This document shows, in pieces, positions 54,290 through 64,000 of a stretch of 64,000 nt of DNA. The notes under the pieces were generated by a model that made no database searches, had not been told where the DNA came from, and saw only the letters and a list, made by a program, of their open reading frames with translations. Made by a program: the position numbers and the translations under genes. Numbering within the stretch: position 1 is the stretch's first letter; every line of letters begins with the position of its first letter. Location: contig NC_132891.1 in assembly GCF_030463535.1 (NCBI RefSeq), positions 9,792,949 to 9,856,948 of the forward strand, given 5' to 3'. The stretch is from Salminus brasiliensis. Lineage: Eukaryota; Chordata; Actinopteri; Characiformes; Bryconidae.

Positions 54290-54690
54290 CAGCTTGGTTC
54301 CGAGTTCAGCAGCTGGCACTGGAAACCTGCAGAGTGTGGACAGCAAGATTGATTCAATCAAGGAAAACCTAGGAGGAAACATCATGTCTACTGTGAGGAA
54401 GCTGAAGCTTGGGTGTCACTGGACCTTGCAACAGGACAATGATCCCAAGCATATCTCAGCGTTCACCCAGGCTTGGTTTTAGAAGAAGTCCGGGAAGATT
54501 CTGGAGTAACCACCACAGTCGCCACAGTGAACTCCACTGAACTCCATAGAACGTCTTTGGTGGGATTTGAAAGCGGTTGCAGCTGCAAACTCACTGATAT
54601 TAGTGAGCTGGAGGCCATTGCCTGTGAGATATGAGCTAAGATTCATTAGCTAAAATCGCTGCCAGAAACTGGCGTCTGGCTATTTAAGGT
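54290..54690 (+). pseudogene. Tc1-type transposase C-terminal remnant (second lineage)
   Basis: The frame gives NLQSVDSKIDSIKENL, KLKLGCHWTLQQDNDPKHIS, then after a frameshift and stop FLW-DLKAVAAANSL-like. The DNDPKH motif around the second catalytic Asp of the DDE domain is plain. Stops and frameshifts show it is dead. The 53490-54290 gap is not transposase-like. Confidence 0.8.
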
Positions 54691-54999
54691 TTATGTTTTT
54701 GCTAATAGGCTAAACCTCATTTACATTGTGGGTTTAATCATTTTGATTACATCTGTATTAAACATTACCTTAACCTTAACCTTGGCCATTTTTTTGCCCT
54801 TTCAGTTAAAAATATTAAGCATGGAGCTTCAGTGAAAGCACTTAACGTGAAAATGGTTCTTTATTTATTGGTGTTTCTTCAAAACAAATGGGAAAAAATG
54901 TTAATGACCATTTTGATGGTCAGGACATTGTAGGTTTCGCTTGCTTCACCTACCGAGCAAGGTCCTAAAAACTCTCTCTCTTTTCCTCTCACTCACCCA

Positions 55000-55225
55000 C
55001 ACACTCCTGGAGCACACTCCAGTATGTGCTGATCGCAGTAACTGAGCCTCGGGAGGAGGCGCACGGCTTCATTCCAGCAAACTCAACAGAAAATCCAGCA
55101 AATCGAAGTATCGAGCAGAAAGTCTGGAGCTCTTCTCGGCGATGCCCCTTTGGCGCTTCTCTGGGCGCACGGACCTGCTGCTGCACTTCATCCAGCTCTC
55201 TGAGGGACTGTAGCTGCTCTTCATC
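55000..55225 (+). other. Candidate 5' UTR exon / promoter region of OPRL1
   Basis: CpG-richer than its flanks and free of repeats. A donor-like CATCA/GTGAGAG occurs at about 55227, and an acceptor-like TATGCCTGTAG ends at 55378, 12 bp before the OPRL1 start codon. OPRL1 genes commonly have noncoding 5' exons (family knowledge). The left limit is arbitrary. Confidence 0.3.
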
Positions 55226-55390
55226 AGTGAGAGGGAGAATCACTGTACCGGAGCGCTGGAGACACACGATGGGCTCCTGCACACCCCTCAGCGAGACCAG
55301 TGCCCTCAGTCTCGTGGTGTAAGGGTAGATTAGCGCGCGTCAGCTGGTCAGCTCACTTCTCCCTGTCTATGCCTGTAGGTGTTCTTTACC

Positions 55391-55599
55391 ATGGAGCTCC
55401 CGGAGGAACTGAGCGGTGTTACAGACACGCTAGCTCTCAGTCTGCTCAACGAAACGCTTTTCCAGGGTAACATCAGCGCGCTGGACGACACGGACGGACT
55501 TCTGCCCACCAGCGTGAAGATCACTGTGGCCGTGGTGTATCTGATTGTGTGTGTGGTGGGGCTGGTGGGGAACTGCCTGGTTATGTATGTCATCATCAG
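55391..55599 (+). CDS. oprl1: OPRL1 exon 1 (N-terminus and TM1)
   Basis: 69 codons plus two bases. Extracellular N-terminus with NET and NIS glycosylation sites, then TM1 ([20 protein letters not shown]) ending MYVII-R. The donor AG/GTGAGAG is directly followed by a short GA run. Confidence 0.96.
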
Positions 55600-58500
55600 G
55601 TGAGAGAGAGAGAGAGTCGATTTTGAAGTTTTTAAACTGAGTCTAGATGCCTGCCTGTCTGTCTGTCTGTCTGTCTGTCTGCGTGTTTGTCTGTCTGTCT
55701 GCGAGTCTGTCTATGTAAAATATGCAATTAAATTGCGCAAATTCAACGCATTATCTTTTCCAGTGCACTGGCACCATGCCTAATGCCAGGCATGGGCTGG
55801 AGGGGTATAGAGCTGTGGAGCAGTGCAACTGTGTTCCTGAGAATAATGATGGTGATCCATCCAATACATTAAGGATTAGAGTTGAGGATGATGAAGTGGG
55901 GTGGTGATCATCCAGCATCCTGATCTCACTAACACTCGTGTCGCTGAATGCAATCAAATCCTCACAGTAGTGCTCTAGAATCTAGTGGAAAGCATTCCCT
56001 GGACAGTTACTCCAGTAATTGTATATTTATATAGTTAATTATATAATTTATAATCATATAATTGAATACCCTTAATTTCGAAAGAAAACAGTGAATGAGT
56101 AGGTGTCCCAATACTTTTGTCAATATGGTATACTGTTTTTTACTTCAGCATTTGTTTTCATTGGTTTTTATCATTTTCTTGGTTATAAGTCCTGGTGCAT
56201 CAACCAAAAAGTGTCCCACTTTTGTTGAGTTTGCCCCTCAGTTACTTCCAAGGGTTTGTTGGCCAAAAAGGTTTTGACTTTAAAGGTCTTGACTGCAGAG
56301 TACCTCTCAGAGTAAAGTGGCTGGATTGGGGCAGGGGCTTGTGTTTTGTCTGCATCAATGTTGAAATTGCTGGACTTTTTGTAAATCAGTGTTAAATTCA
56401 AGGGTTTTTGGGCTGTGTTGTGTTAGAGGATGGCACAGAACATTTATTTTTCTGAGACCTACTAATCTATATATAATCTATATAATACATGAACTGATTA
56501 CATATAATAATAAACTGTTTTATTATTGATCTACACAGTTAAACTGAGTTTTTTGAAACAGTATGTACATGTATTGTAGAGTTATGCAAACAAACAGGGT
56601 TACGTAGACGGACAGAGTTAATGGAATTGGCTATTTACAGTAATAAAGAGTTATTCAGAGAACATTGCCAAATAAACACAAGGTACATATTCAGGCATTC
56701 CTGACATTTATGTTGCATTGGAAAATGTGTGTGTGGTTTTACATTTTTACATAGTGTGTGTGTGTTCATCTTGTTGTGGATTGGAATAATAGACTGATTC
56801 GAGTCAGACAGATATGTGTACTGTTGTTGTAAATGCTACACTTAACCGTTTGAGAGGTATTGACCCATGGGTAGTTTAAGCTGTTATGGTTCAGAGTGCA
56901 CCTTTCCACCCCAAGGTCCTTTCAAAGTAAAAATCGACCTACTAAATGATTGGCATATTGGCAGGTTGCAATATATTTTGGCTGTTGAAGGACTGGAGAA
57001 GAGTGATAGAGAGAGCAAGGGAGTGAGAGAGAGAGTCTCATGTCTTGCATAGTTGCAGTTTCCCAGCTCATAACGTTTAACATTGTTTCTCCCAGCTTGC
57101 ATATTAATTAGGCTAAAGAATGAGCTCAGGGTTTTATTTGGATATAGAGTGTATTGAATGGACTAATATGGTATTATAGAGGTTCACTGAGCAACAGAGT
57201 TTATTTAGGGGCCGTTACGTATTATAGAGTTACACAGAGCAACAGATTTTATGGACTATTACTGTAGTATAGCGTTTCACAGAGAAACAAAGTGTATTGA
57301 CTATTACTGTAGTATAGAGTTACACAGAGCAACAGAGTTTATAAAATAGACTATTACTGCATTATAGAGTTACACAGAGCAACAGAGTGTATTGAAGGGA
57401 CTGTTGCTGTATTATAGAGTTACACAGAGCTACAGAGTTTAAAAAATAGACGATTACTGTATTATAGAGTTACACAGAGCAACATAGTTTATTGACTATT
57501 ATAGAGTTATACAGAGCAACAGAGTTTATTGACATTTACTGTATTATAGAGTTATACAGAGCAACAGAGTTTATTGACTATTACTGTATTATAGAGTTAC
57601 ACAGAGCAACAGAGTTTATTGACTATTACTGTATTATAGAGTTATACAGAGCAACACAGTGTGTTGACTATTACTGTAGTATAGAGTTACACAGAGCAAC
57701 AGAGTGTATTGACTATTACTGTAGTATAGAGTTACACAGAGAAACAAAGTTTATTGAATGGATTATTACTGATACAGAGTCTTAAAAATGTAAGTAATGG
57801 CATCTATATGAAGAGCTGTTCAATAGACAGTTCTGAAAAGAACTAGTTGAGATGTATGAATGCAGTCTTAAAGAGCCTTTTAAATAAGCAGTTTAATTGT
57901 AATGAATGTTGCTATCTACAAGAATTGCTATAGCATTTAACTGGAACCAACATGCTGCAACACAGCCAGAACCTAATGGCCTAGCAGAGAGGGAAGAATG
58001 TGCTGAAATGTACAGAATGTAAGGAATAGAGTGGACGATAGTGTCCCTTTTTGGCATTGGTGATAAAGAGTGTGATGAACCTTAAAGAACCTTTATATTA
58101 AGTTGTATTAATCACTTTGAATATTGTCATCAATTACTACTTTTCATTAAGGTTTCTCTATGGAAACCTATAGCATTTGACTATATAAGATTTCCACTTG
58201 AAAAAGTACCTTTGCAGTGTTTCCGCTGCAGATATGACAAGTTTTAAGGGGATACAGTTTGACAGGCCTTAGAAAGAACCACCAATTCACCTCTAGTTTA
58301 CTTCTGCACACTTTTTGTTTGGGCTTAGCATGGTATGCAAAACCAATGACTTTCGCTTACTTCCCTTGCTTCAGTCTGATTAAGCATATAATTAAGAAAG
58401 AATCTCAGGCTTGCCTAATGTGCTCATATAATTGCTTTGTAATTACGTTTCAGAAAATAGAAATACTGCAACACAGCCAGCACTTAATGGCCTAGCAGAG

Positions 58501-59134
58501 AGAGACAAATGTGTCGGAATGAACAAATTGTGAAGGAAGAGAGGAAGACGGTGTTCTTTTTTGGCATTGGTGATAAAGTGTATGACAGAATACCTGCCCT
58601 CATATGTCTGTACAGGTGGCCACTGCTGACAGAGTTGACAGCGGCAATATAGCTGCTCTAGGCCTATTTTAAACCCCTTGTTGCTAGGCTGGTTACCAAG
58701 CATCCCTCACTGAAAGTCCCTTGCTGCTTATTGATCACACTCTGCGTCCTTTCTGGCGAAGAGATGAAATTTCAGATTCCTTTGAATTCACCTGAAAAGC
58801 CACAGCAATAATTCATAATGAGATTTCTTTCAAGTTCTCCCAAGGTCTTCCAGTAGAGTATTAAAAATGAAAGCTGTACTGAAAATACTGTCGAGGAGAG
58901 TCCTGGCAACGTGTAGAACATTTAGACCAAGTAAAAAAAAAGGAATGAAGGAGAATTGACCTTAATTTAGCTGAAACAGGTACAAACTGTTACTGCAAGG
59001 CTTTGTCACGCAAGGCAAGCCAAGAACTGACAAGTGAGAAGGAAGATAGCATGTAAAGAACAAGCTGTAAATGAGCTAAAACTGACTGATCCTTTTCTCC
59101 ATTTGTTTTTTCAAAATGCTTTTCCAAAATGTGT

Positions 59135-59172
<38 letters not shown>

Positions 59173-59305
59173 AAATTATTGTGAAGTGTTTCTTTGGGAG
59201 TGTATATATACTTATGTATGTACACTACAGCTGACCCAAACACTGTTTTACAGACTTCAGATGCTCGTTGGTGTTTAGCAAATGCTCCTTATTAAAACTG
59301 CCCTT

Positions 59306-59347
<42 letters not shown>

Positions 59348-62300
59348 AATTAATGTATAATTACCCATAACCTTTAAGCATGCTTATATATTTACCAGAT
59401 GATAAACATGTATTAATACTGCATAGTGGTGATAGCGCAAATGAATTGAAATTAGCTGTTTTTTTTCTAAGGGCAAATACAGCCATAATATATAGACATG
59501 TATGCTACTGAGCATCTCTTGAACATACATTTGACATACACTATATGTCCAAATGTTTCTGGACACTCCTTCTAATGAATGTGTTCAGCTACTTTAAGTT
59601 TCACCCATTGCTGAGACAGATTGCAAATACATACACACAGCTTGTCACACACAGTTAGTCCTTGTAGAGAAGTAGTGGGAATATAATAGGACTCTCTGGA
59701 GCAGATAAACATGAACCTACTGGCACCATGCCTAATGCCTTCCTTGGGATAGAGACATTTAAAGCAGTGGAACTGGAATGATGGATTGTGCTCCATCCAA
59801 TACTTTTGATGAGTTGGGGAGTTGGGGATGAGGTGGGGTGGTAATCATCCAACATCCTGACCTCACTAACACTCTTGTCGTGGAATGCAATTAAATTCTC
59901 ACAGCAGTGCTCCTCCAAAACATAGTAGAAAGCCTTCTTCCCTGAAAAGTAGAGACAGTTACTCCAACAAAAGAGACACAATCAGTCCACATAACTCTTT
60001 TGTAGTTTTGCATACTTAATAACAGCAGTGTGGTCACGCATACTTAAATGCAGTGCATGATACATTTTAAATTTCACTAAAAATAGTCAGTGTTATTGAT
60101 TATAGTCTTAAAATGACAGATCATCAAGTAATCAAATGTTTTTTGTTTTTTTATATACTCCTACAGGTACACAAAGATGAAGACAGCCACCAACATCTAC
60201 ATCTTTAATTTAGCACTGGCCGACAGCCTGGTGTTGGCCACTCTACCTTTCCAAGGCACAGATGTCCTGTTAGGCTTTTGGCCCTTTGGCCTGACTCTGT
60301 GCAAGACGGTGGTGGCCATCGACTATTACAACATGTTCACCAGCATCTTCACTCTGACCATCATGAGTGTGGACCGCTACATCGCGGTGTGCCACCCTGT
60401 GCGCTCCCTGGCCGTGCGCACACCCCACAGGGCCAAGCTGGTCAATGTTGCAGTGTGGGCACTGGCTTCTGCCATTGGAGTGCCTGTAATGATTATGGGG
60501 CAAGTGGAAATTGAGCCCAATGGTAGTCCTCACATTATATTTACCTTCACCATCACTAAGCATCGTTCTGTTCATTCACCAAGGGTCTTTCTGTTTGTTC
60601 ATGTTATTACACTCTTAGAGCTGTCATTTATGTGAGGGCAGTTTATTGGTTATCTGTTTCTCAGATTTTTTTTGTGTGTTTTTATTATCATTTTTGAAGA
60701 CCTTAAAAGGCTCTCAAACAATTCCTGTATCTGTTGTGAAAATACATTCAATCTTACAGTGGAGCTATGTGGTTTCTACTGTGAGATTTGCCTGTTAAAA
60801 GACTAAAATCCCCTGATGATGTGTCTTGAGGAAGGAGGGGCAGATAATTGTGCTTGATTTTGATTTTTGCTAATGCAGCAGGAAGCCAGATGGCTAACGA
60901 TACTGCAAGGAATGTCTGTATTTACTGTATTTGCTTCTACATCAGTGGCTACACTAGCAGACTAGCAGGAGTTGTCTAGGTGTCTAAATTTTGTCACTCA
61001 TTTGATAAGCATTTATTTTCCATTAACTCTTTTTCCAAGAGTGCAAATATTAAATCCTTTATTTTTTACCATTTCCAACCTTACTTCTATGTGTCACATC
61101 TGTGTTGTGATTTCTGAGTAGAAATAGTTCATAACACAGTTTAATAGAAGTTACTGACAAGTTGCTGAATTCTTTGTTCTTGTTCTCCTAATTCAGCACA
61201 AAAAGTCACTTGTAACGACCACTACAGTCTCAGAATTATGACAAGCATCTCTAGGACTTAATAGAGCACTATTTTGCTGTTATGACCTGTTGCCAGTGTG
61301 ATGCATAGCCAGACACCAGCTCCTGGCAGCAATCTTAGCCCATTCCTCATGGGCAGTGACCTCCAGTTCACTAATATTATTGGGTTTTCTGCTGCAACCG
61401 CCTTCTTCAAATCCCACCAAAGATTTTCTATATAGTTCAAGTCAGGGGACTGTGATGGCCACTCCAGAATCTTCCAGGACTTCTTCTGAAATTAAGCCTT
61501 GGTGGACTTTGAGGTATGCTTGGGATCAGTGTCCTGCTGGACGTTTCAATGATTCCCAAGCTTCAGCTTCCTCACAGAGGGCTTGCTGCATTTCTCCTAG
61601 GATTTCCTGACACTAAATAAATAAATCTATCTTGCCCTCCACATGCTGCAGTTTCCAGCACCAGAGAAAACAGCAGCCCCAGAGCATAACCGAGCCATCG
61701 TCCATGCATCACTGTCGACAGGGTGTTTTTTTTTTAGCTGGAACACTTGTAGGAAACCCATAGGGAGAACACACCACATTCCAGACAGTGACTAGAGATA
61801 GGATCAGCAACTGTCTAATGACTGCTATTAGAACAGTCAAGAGTGGTTAGATCAATGGGTTCTGTTCCTTTCGAAGTACATGAAAATGCATCAAAAATAT
61901 TGATCATAGTAAACAGTTGTAATTACAGATACAGCAGAGGATAATAATAATAAAACATTTCCCGAACATGGATCAAGCATCTTTCAGTCAAATGGCCTAT
62001 CAGGACTAGGCTTATGAAAACTGAACCTTAAGGAAACTGAACCCTAGTGCATTTCCTCAGGGCTGACTTGCTGTAATAATTAAAGAAAGTGTTTTAAATG
62101 ATAGTCATAATGTGTCATGAATGTTCTGGAAAGATCTCACTGAATGGACTTTGTCTTCTTTTTTCTCTGTGCAGGTATCGAATGCATGGTGGTCCTACCT
62201 GACCCTCAAAGCTACTCTGAGCCTGTTTTCGGGACCTGTGTGTTCCTTTTCTCCTTTTTAATCCCGGTGGCTATCATTAGTTTGTGTTATGGCTTGATGG

Positions 62301-62731
62301 TGCGCCGTCTGCGTTCCGTGCGTCTTCTCTCCGGCTCCAGGGAGAAGGACAGGAACCTGAGGAGGATCTCGCAGATGGTGCTGGCTGTGGTGGCTGCCTT
62401 CGTGCTCTGCTGGATGCCTGTTCAGGTCCTGGCTCTGGTGCAGGCCTTGGGGAAGGTGGACCTGGGGGGCAGCGAAGTCGCTGTAGCAGCAATGCACTTC
62501 TGCATCGCCCTGGGTTATGCCAACAGCAGTCTCAACCCAGTCCTGTACGCCTTCCTGGATGAAAATTTCAAGCGCTGCTTTCGCGAATTCTGCCTGCCAG
62601 CCAACTCTGTTGTTGAACTGGAGGCACCTAGAAGGAAGTCGGTGAGGAAGGAGGTTGGATGTGAAGTAGACGGAGAGCAAGGAAATGGAGCAGCTCTTCA
62701 AGCTGCTGGCATACCCAGGTGTGAGGAGTAG
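55391..62731 (+). CDS. oprl1: OPRL1, nociceptin/orphanin FQ receptor, 373 aa, three coding exons
   Basis: A class A opioid-family receptor of neuronal plasma membrane; it binds nociceptin and couples to Gi/o (family knowledge). Exons 55391-55599, 60167-60522 and 62175-62731 join in phase (209+356+557 bp); human OPRL1 is 370 aa. Residues seen: N-glycosylation N20 and N27; N61 (1.50); D89 (2.50); C115 paired with C192; D122 (3.32), the amine contact; D139-R140-Y141; a conserved [13 protein letters not shown] loop 3; NPVLY at 309-313; C323 and C328 as possible palmitoylation sites. The VQV at 271-273 in CWMPVQV is the nociceptin-receptor signature, where mu, delta and kappa receptors have IHI. 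The introns fall after TM1 and in loop 2, as in all opioid receptor genes. ATG context ACCATGG is optimal. Introns of 4.6 and 1.7 kb carry repeats. Confidence 0.96.
55650..55710. repeat. (CTGT)n microsatellite
   Basis: CTGT units with GCGTGTTTGT interruptions, in OPRL1 intron 1. Confidence 0.92.
55763..56135. mobile_element. MITE copy (family M1) in OPRL1 intron 1
   Basis: Has CACCATGCCTAATGCCAGGC, TGGTGATCATCCAGCATCCT and GTGTCCCAATACTTTTGTC. The left terminus is missing. Confidence 0.85.
56140..57165. other. OPRL1 intron 1, no exon seen
   Basis: AT-rich intronic sequence with a short GT tract near 56729-56763. Overlapping short frames have no domain. Confidence 0.6.
57168..57775 (+). repeat. 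45-bp tandem repeat in OPRL1 intron 1
   Basis: Unit TATAGAGTTACACAGAGCAA, CAGAGTTTATTGACTATTAC, TGTAT (45 bp), about 13 copies; exact spacing at 57545 and 57590. The left copies are more diverged and of uneven length. Because 45 is divisible by three, the plus strand reads as a 15-residue repeat from 57492, with no sign of being coding. Confidence 0.95.
57952..58080 (+). repeat. Duplicated segment, copy 1 (with 58465-58590)
   Basis: AACACAGCCAG, CTAATGGCCTAGCAGAGAG, and TTTTTGGCATTGGTGATAAA are shared in the same order with the copy 510 bp to the right. Middle parts have diverged. Confidence 0.8.
58465..58590 (+). repeat. Duplicated segment, copy 2 (with 57952-58080)
   Basis: Same blocks, same orientation, with base changes and small indels. 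Confidence 0.8.
59131..59344. repeat. (GT)n and (TA)n microsatellites
   Basis: GT tract at 59131-59170 and TA tract at 59309-59344, in OPRL1 intron 1. Confidence 0.95.
59536..59975. mobile_element. MITE copy (family M1) near the 3' end of OPRL1 intron 1
   Basis: Starts ACACTATATGTCCAAATGTT, TCTGGACACTCC, and carries the family's internal blocks in the order of the 48606 copy; the right terminus is lost after GAGACAGTTACTCCAACAAA. Confidence 0.88.
60167..60522 (+). CDS. oprl1: OPRL1 exon 2 (TM2 to TM4)
   Basis: Acceptor CTCCTACAG. Begins [20 protein letters not shown] (TM2), continues through [19 protein letters not shown] (TM3), [10 protein letters not shown] and TM4 [16 protein letters not shown]. 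It ends in loop 2 at EIEPN-G, donor AATG/GTAGTC. If the intron were retained, about 37 unrelated residues would follow before a stop at 60633. Confidence 0.97.
61215..61730 (-). pseudogene. Tc1-type transposase C-terminal remnant in OPRL1 intron 2 (reversed)
   Basis: On the minus strand: a GSVMLWGC-like segment, CAGCATGTGGAGGGCAAGAT, AGCTTGGGAATC, a DTDPKHTSK-like motif from CAGGACACTGATCCCAAGCA, and [16 protein letters not shown]. These are blocks of the DDE catalytic half of a Tc1-class transposase. Frameshifts and stops are present. It lies antisense to OPRL1. Confidence 0.8.
62175..62731 (+). CDS. oprl1: OPRL1 exon 3 (loop 2 to C-terminus)
   Basis: Acceptor TTTCTCTGTGCAG. Covers loop 2 IECMVV, TM5, loop 3, TM6 with CWMPVQV, TM7 and helix 8 ([12 protein letters not shown]), then a tail with basic and acidic clusters, and stops at 62729-62731. 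The tail after Cys328 is poorly conserved relative to mammals, as is usual. Confidence 0.97.
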
Positions 62732-62879
62732 AACGTTTAACCTGATGCTGCTTTTTAAAAGTGCTTTGAAAGTACAGTTTGGCCAAAAATGTTCTTATCT
62801 AAAGTGAACTTTAACCAGCCAAGACATGTTTGGTCTAGAGGTGTTTCTTTTGTTTCATTGCATGCTGAGGCAATGAGGC

Positions 62880-63230
62880 TAATGTAGCAACTATCCATCT
62901 ATTTATCCAGCCATCCATCTTCCTGGTCCTGTTTCTGGTCAGGGTCTCGCTGGGTCCATAGCCTACCCAGAAACACTTGGCGCAAGGCAGTATTAGCCCT
63001 TGGACAAGGAGCCAGTCCATCACAACACAACCATCCAGTCACTTATTCACACCTAGGAGCAATTTAACATGACCAATTCCCTTACCGTGTGTGTTTTGGG
63101 AGGTGGGAGAAAACCAGAGTATGGATGAAACCTGCACTGACACAGGGAAAACACACCACAGCGACCGGAACGAGGGTCAAACAGACACACTTACTACCTG
63201 CGGTGCCACAATACCACCTATGTAGCAACT
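62880..63230 (+). repeat. Interspersed repeat fragment (LINE/SINE-related, common fish type)
   Basis: CCAGTCCATCACAACACAAC, TATTCACACCTAGGAGCAAT, TTGGGAGGTGGGAGAAAACC, GGAAAACACACCACAGCGAC and TGCGGTGCCACAATACCACC follow, with changes, the order of a repeat found throughout fish genomes. Class assigned from memory only. Confidence 0.5.
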
Positions 63231-63552
63231 AATGGAAACTTATAGTCACTAGTTTAAGCTAGACTGCATGACTTAATTTACAGGGTGCTGTTAAAGAGGA
63301 ATTTGACCATTTTTTCACATTTCCAGCACAATCGAATCACTAAAATGTAAACAGTAATTCTGAGGGGTTTGGTGGGAAATGCCCTGTTATACAGAAACCT
63401 ACTAAGTCAAGGTTGTTCACAATGGTGCCGAAAAGAGCCAGACGTCTTACGAGTGAATACTTCTAAAAGTACTTCTAATTCACAGAAAGCTTTTATTATT
63501 ATATAGTATTATTTTGAGACATTTGTTTAGTTCTGAGAACATTGTAAGGCAA

Positions 63553-63558
63553 AATAAA
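63553..63558 (+). promoter_or_regulatory. Possible polyadenylation signal of OPRL1
   Basis: First AATAAA after the OPRL1 stop, about 820 bp downstream and past a repeat fragment, so uncertain. Confidence 0.25.
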
Positions 63559-63628
63559 TCCATTTTTGTACCACAGTTCTGTTCTAATCCACATTACATA
63601 CATATTAAACCTCAGAAGAGACATATAC

Positions 63629-63812
63629 ACTCTTAAAAACAGACACTATATTTATTTTTAGATAAATAAAAGTGCTTTAGATTGTTCTTTGAGCAATTCC
63701 ACAAAACAACCACTTTTGGTTTTATTAAGAACAATGTCTGTAACAGCATTGGTGAATAACCTTCATGTTAAGTGATGTTTTTTAGACCTTTAAAAGGTTC
63801 CTTCATGGCGCA
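63629..63812 (+). mobile_element. Short DNA element (ACACTCTTAAAA type)
   Basis: Begins ACACTCTTAAAAACAGACAC, has TTGTTCTTTGAGCAATTCCA and AAACAACCACTTTTGGTTTT, ending with a TTTAAAAGGTTCCTTCATGG segment. This is the longest of the copies here. Confidence 0.6.
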
Positions 63813-63834
63813 CTCATACAGCCATGGGAACAAA

Positions 63835-64000
63835 AATAATGTGACATCTGCTCATTTATTGTTTCATCTGAAGTCAAGGGTAATAAAAAGAGCTGATCCT
63901 GCATTTGCTGGAGTAACTGTCTCTACTGTCCACGAAAGAATTTCAACTAGTTTCTGGAGCACTGCTGTGAGGATTTGTTCGCAAGAGTCCACTACTCCAC
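63835..64000. mobile_element. MITE copy (family M1) cut by the right edge
   Basis: GTTTCATCTGAAGTCAAGGG, TGGAGTAACTGTCTCTACTG and GGAGCACTGCTGTGAGGATT match the family, in the orientation of the 47847 copy. The rest lies beyond the window. Confidence 0.8.

Noticed and set aside
55379-55390. Earlier OPRL1 start four codons upstream
   Set aside because: The codon there is GTG; the ATG at 55391 has an optimal context, and an acceptor-like TGTAG lies just before.
57492-57785. 97-codon frame with 15-residue repeats; also considered as a CRISPR-like array
   Set aside because: A 45-bp satellite inside an OPRL1 intron with no unique spacers; CRISPR arrays do not occur in vertebrate nuclear DNA.
60177-60635. 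152-residue receptor ending soon after TM4 as a separate gene
   Set aside because: It is OPRL1 exon 2 read through into intron 2; the donor at 60522/60523 joins in phase to exon 3.

Overview
This is vertebrate nuclear DNA, almost certainly from a teleost fish. The genes are split by GT-AG introns, and the intergenic DNA is AT-rich and full of dinucleotide repeats, Tc1-type transposon remnants and short inverted-repeat elements of kinds common in fish. The mobile-element mix suggests an otophysan (characin/catfish/carp group), but I cannot name the species. Nothing bacterial or viral is present apart from one decayed Ty3/gypsy retroelement fragment.

Three genes are supported. On the minus strand at the left edge (33-4697, 5' exons further right) lies the N-terminal two thirds of MYT1, the neural CCHHC zinc-finger transcription factor: 11 coding exons whose phases join to 797 codons, running off the left edge before the C-terminal finger cluster. 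At 41034-42011 (+) is an intronless, GC-rich neuropeptide B/W receptor (NPBWR2 type). At 55391-62731 (+) is a three-exon nociceptin/orphanin FQ receptor gene (OPRL1, 373 aa). The same three genes are neighbours in human 20q13.33, so this is a conserved neural gene block. The receptors belong to related families of peptide receptors that signal mainly through Gi/o; MYT1 is a neuronal differentiation factor.

Upstream of MYT1 I find an extra exon (5338-5429), and two possible first exons further up, each ending in a strong donor (8655 and 11043). The 11043 one lies beside paired CCAAT boxes. Spliced to 5338-5429 and then to the usual start exon, it would add 39 in-frame residues to MYT1. That is the most interesting inference in the window.

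Layout: 1-11300 MYT1 and its 5' region; 11300-40980 a gene-free stretch of repeats, including two local tandem duplications (11579-13672 and 19395-20624) and a 36/72-bp minisatellite; 41034-42011 NPBWR2; 42100-49740 MITEs, Tc1 and gypsy relics; 49800-52720 a large purine-rich satellite; 53285-54690 Tc1 relics; 55391-62731 OPRL1, with a 45-bp satellite and a MITE in intron 1 and a Tc1 relic in intron 2; 62732-64000 3' flank with repeats. I see no undescribed multi-gene system here. The unusual material is alternative promoter structure, satellites and repeat history.
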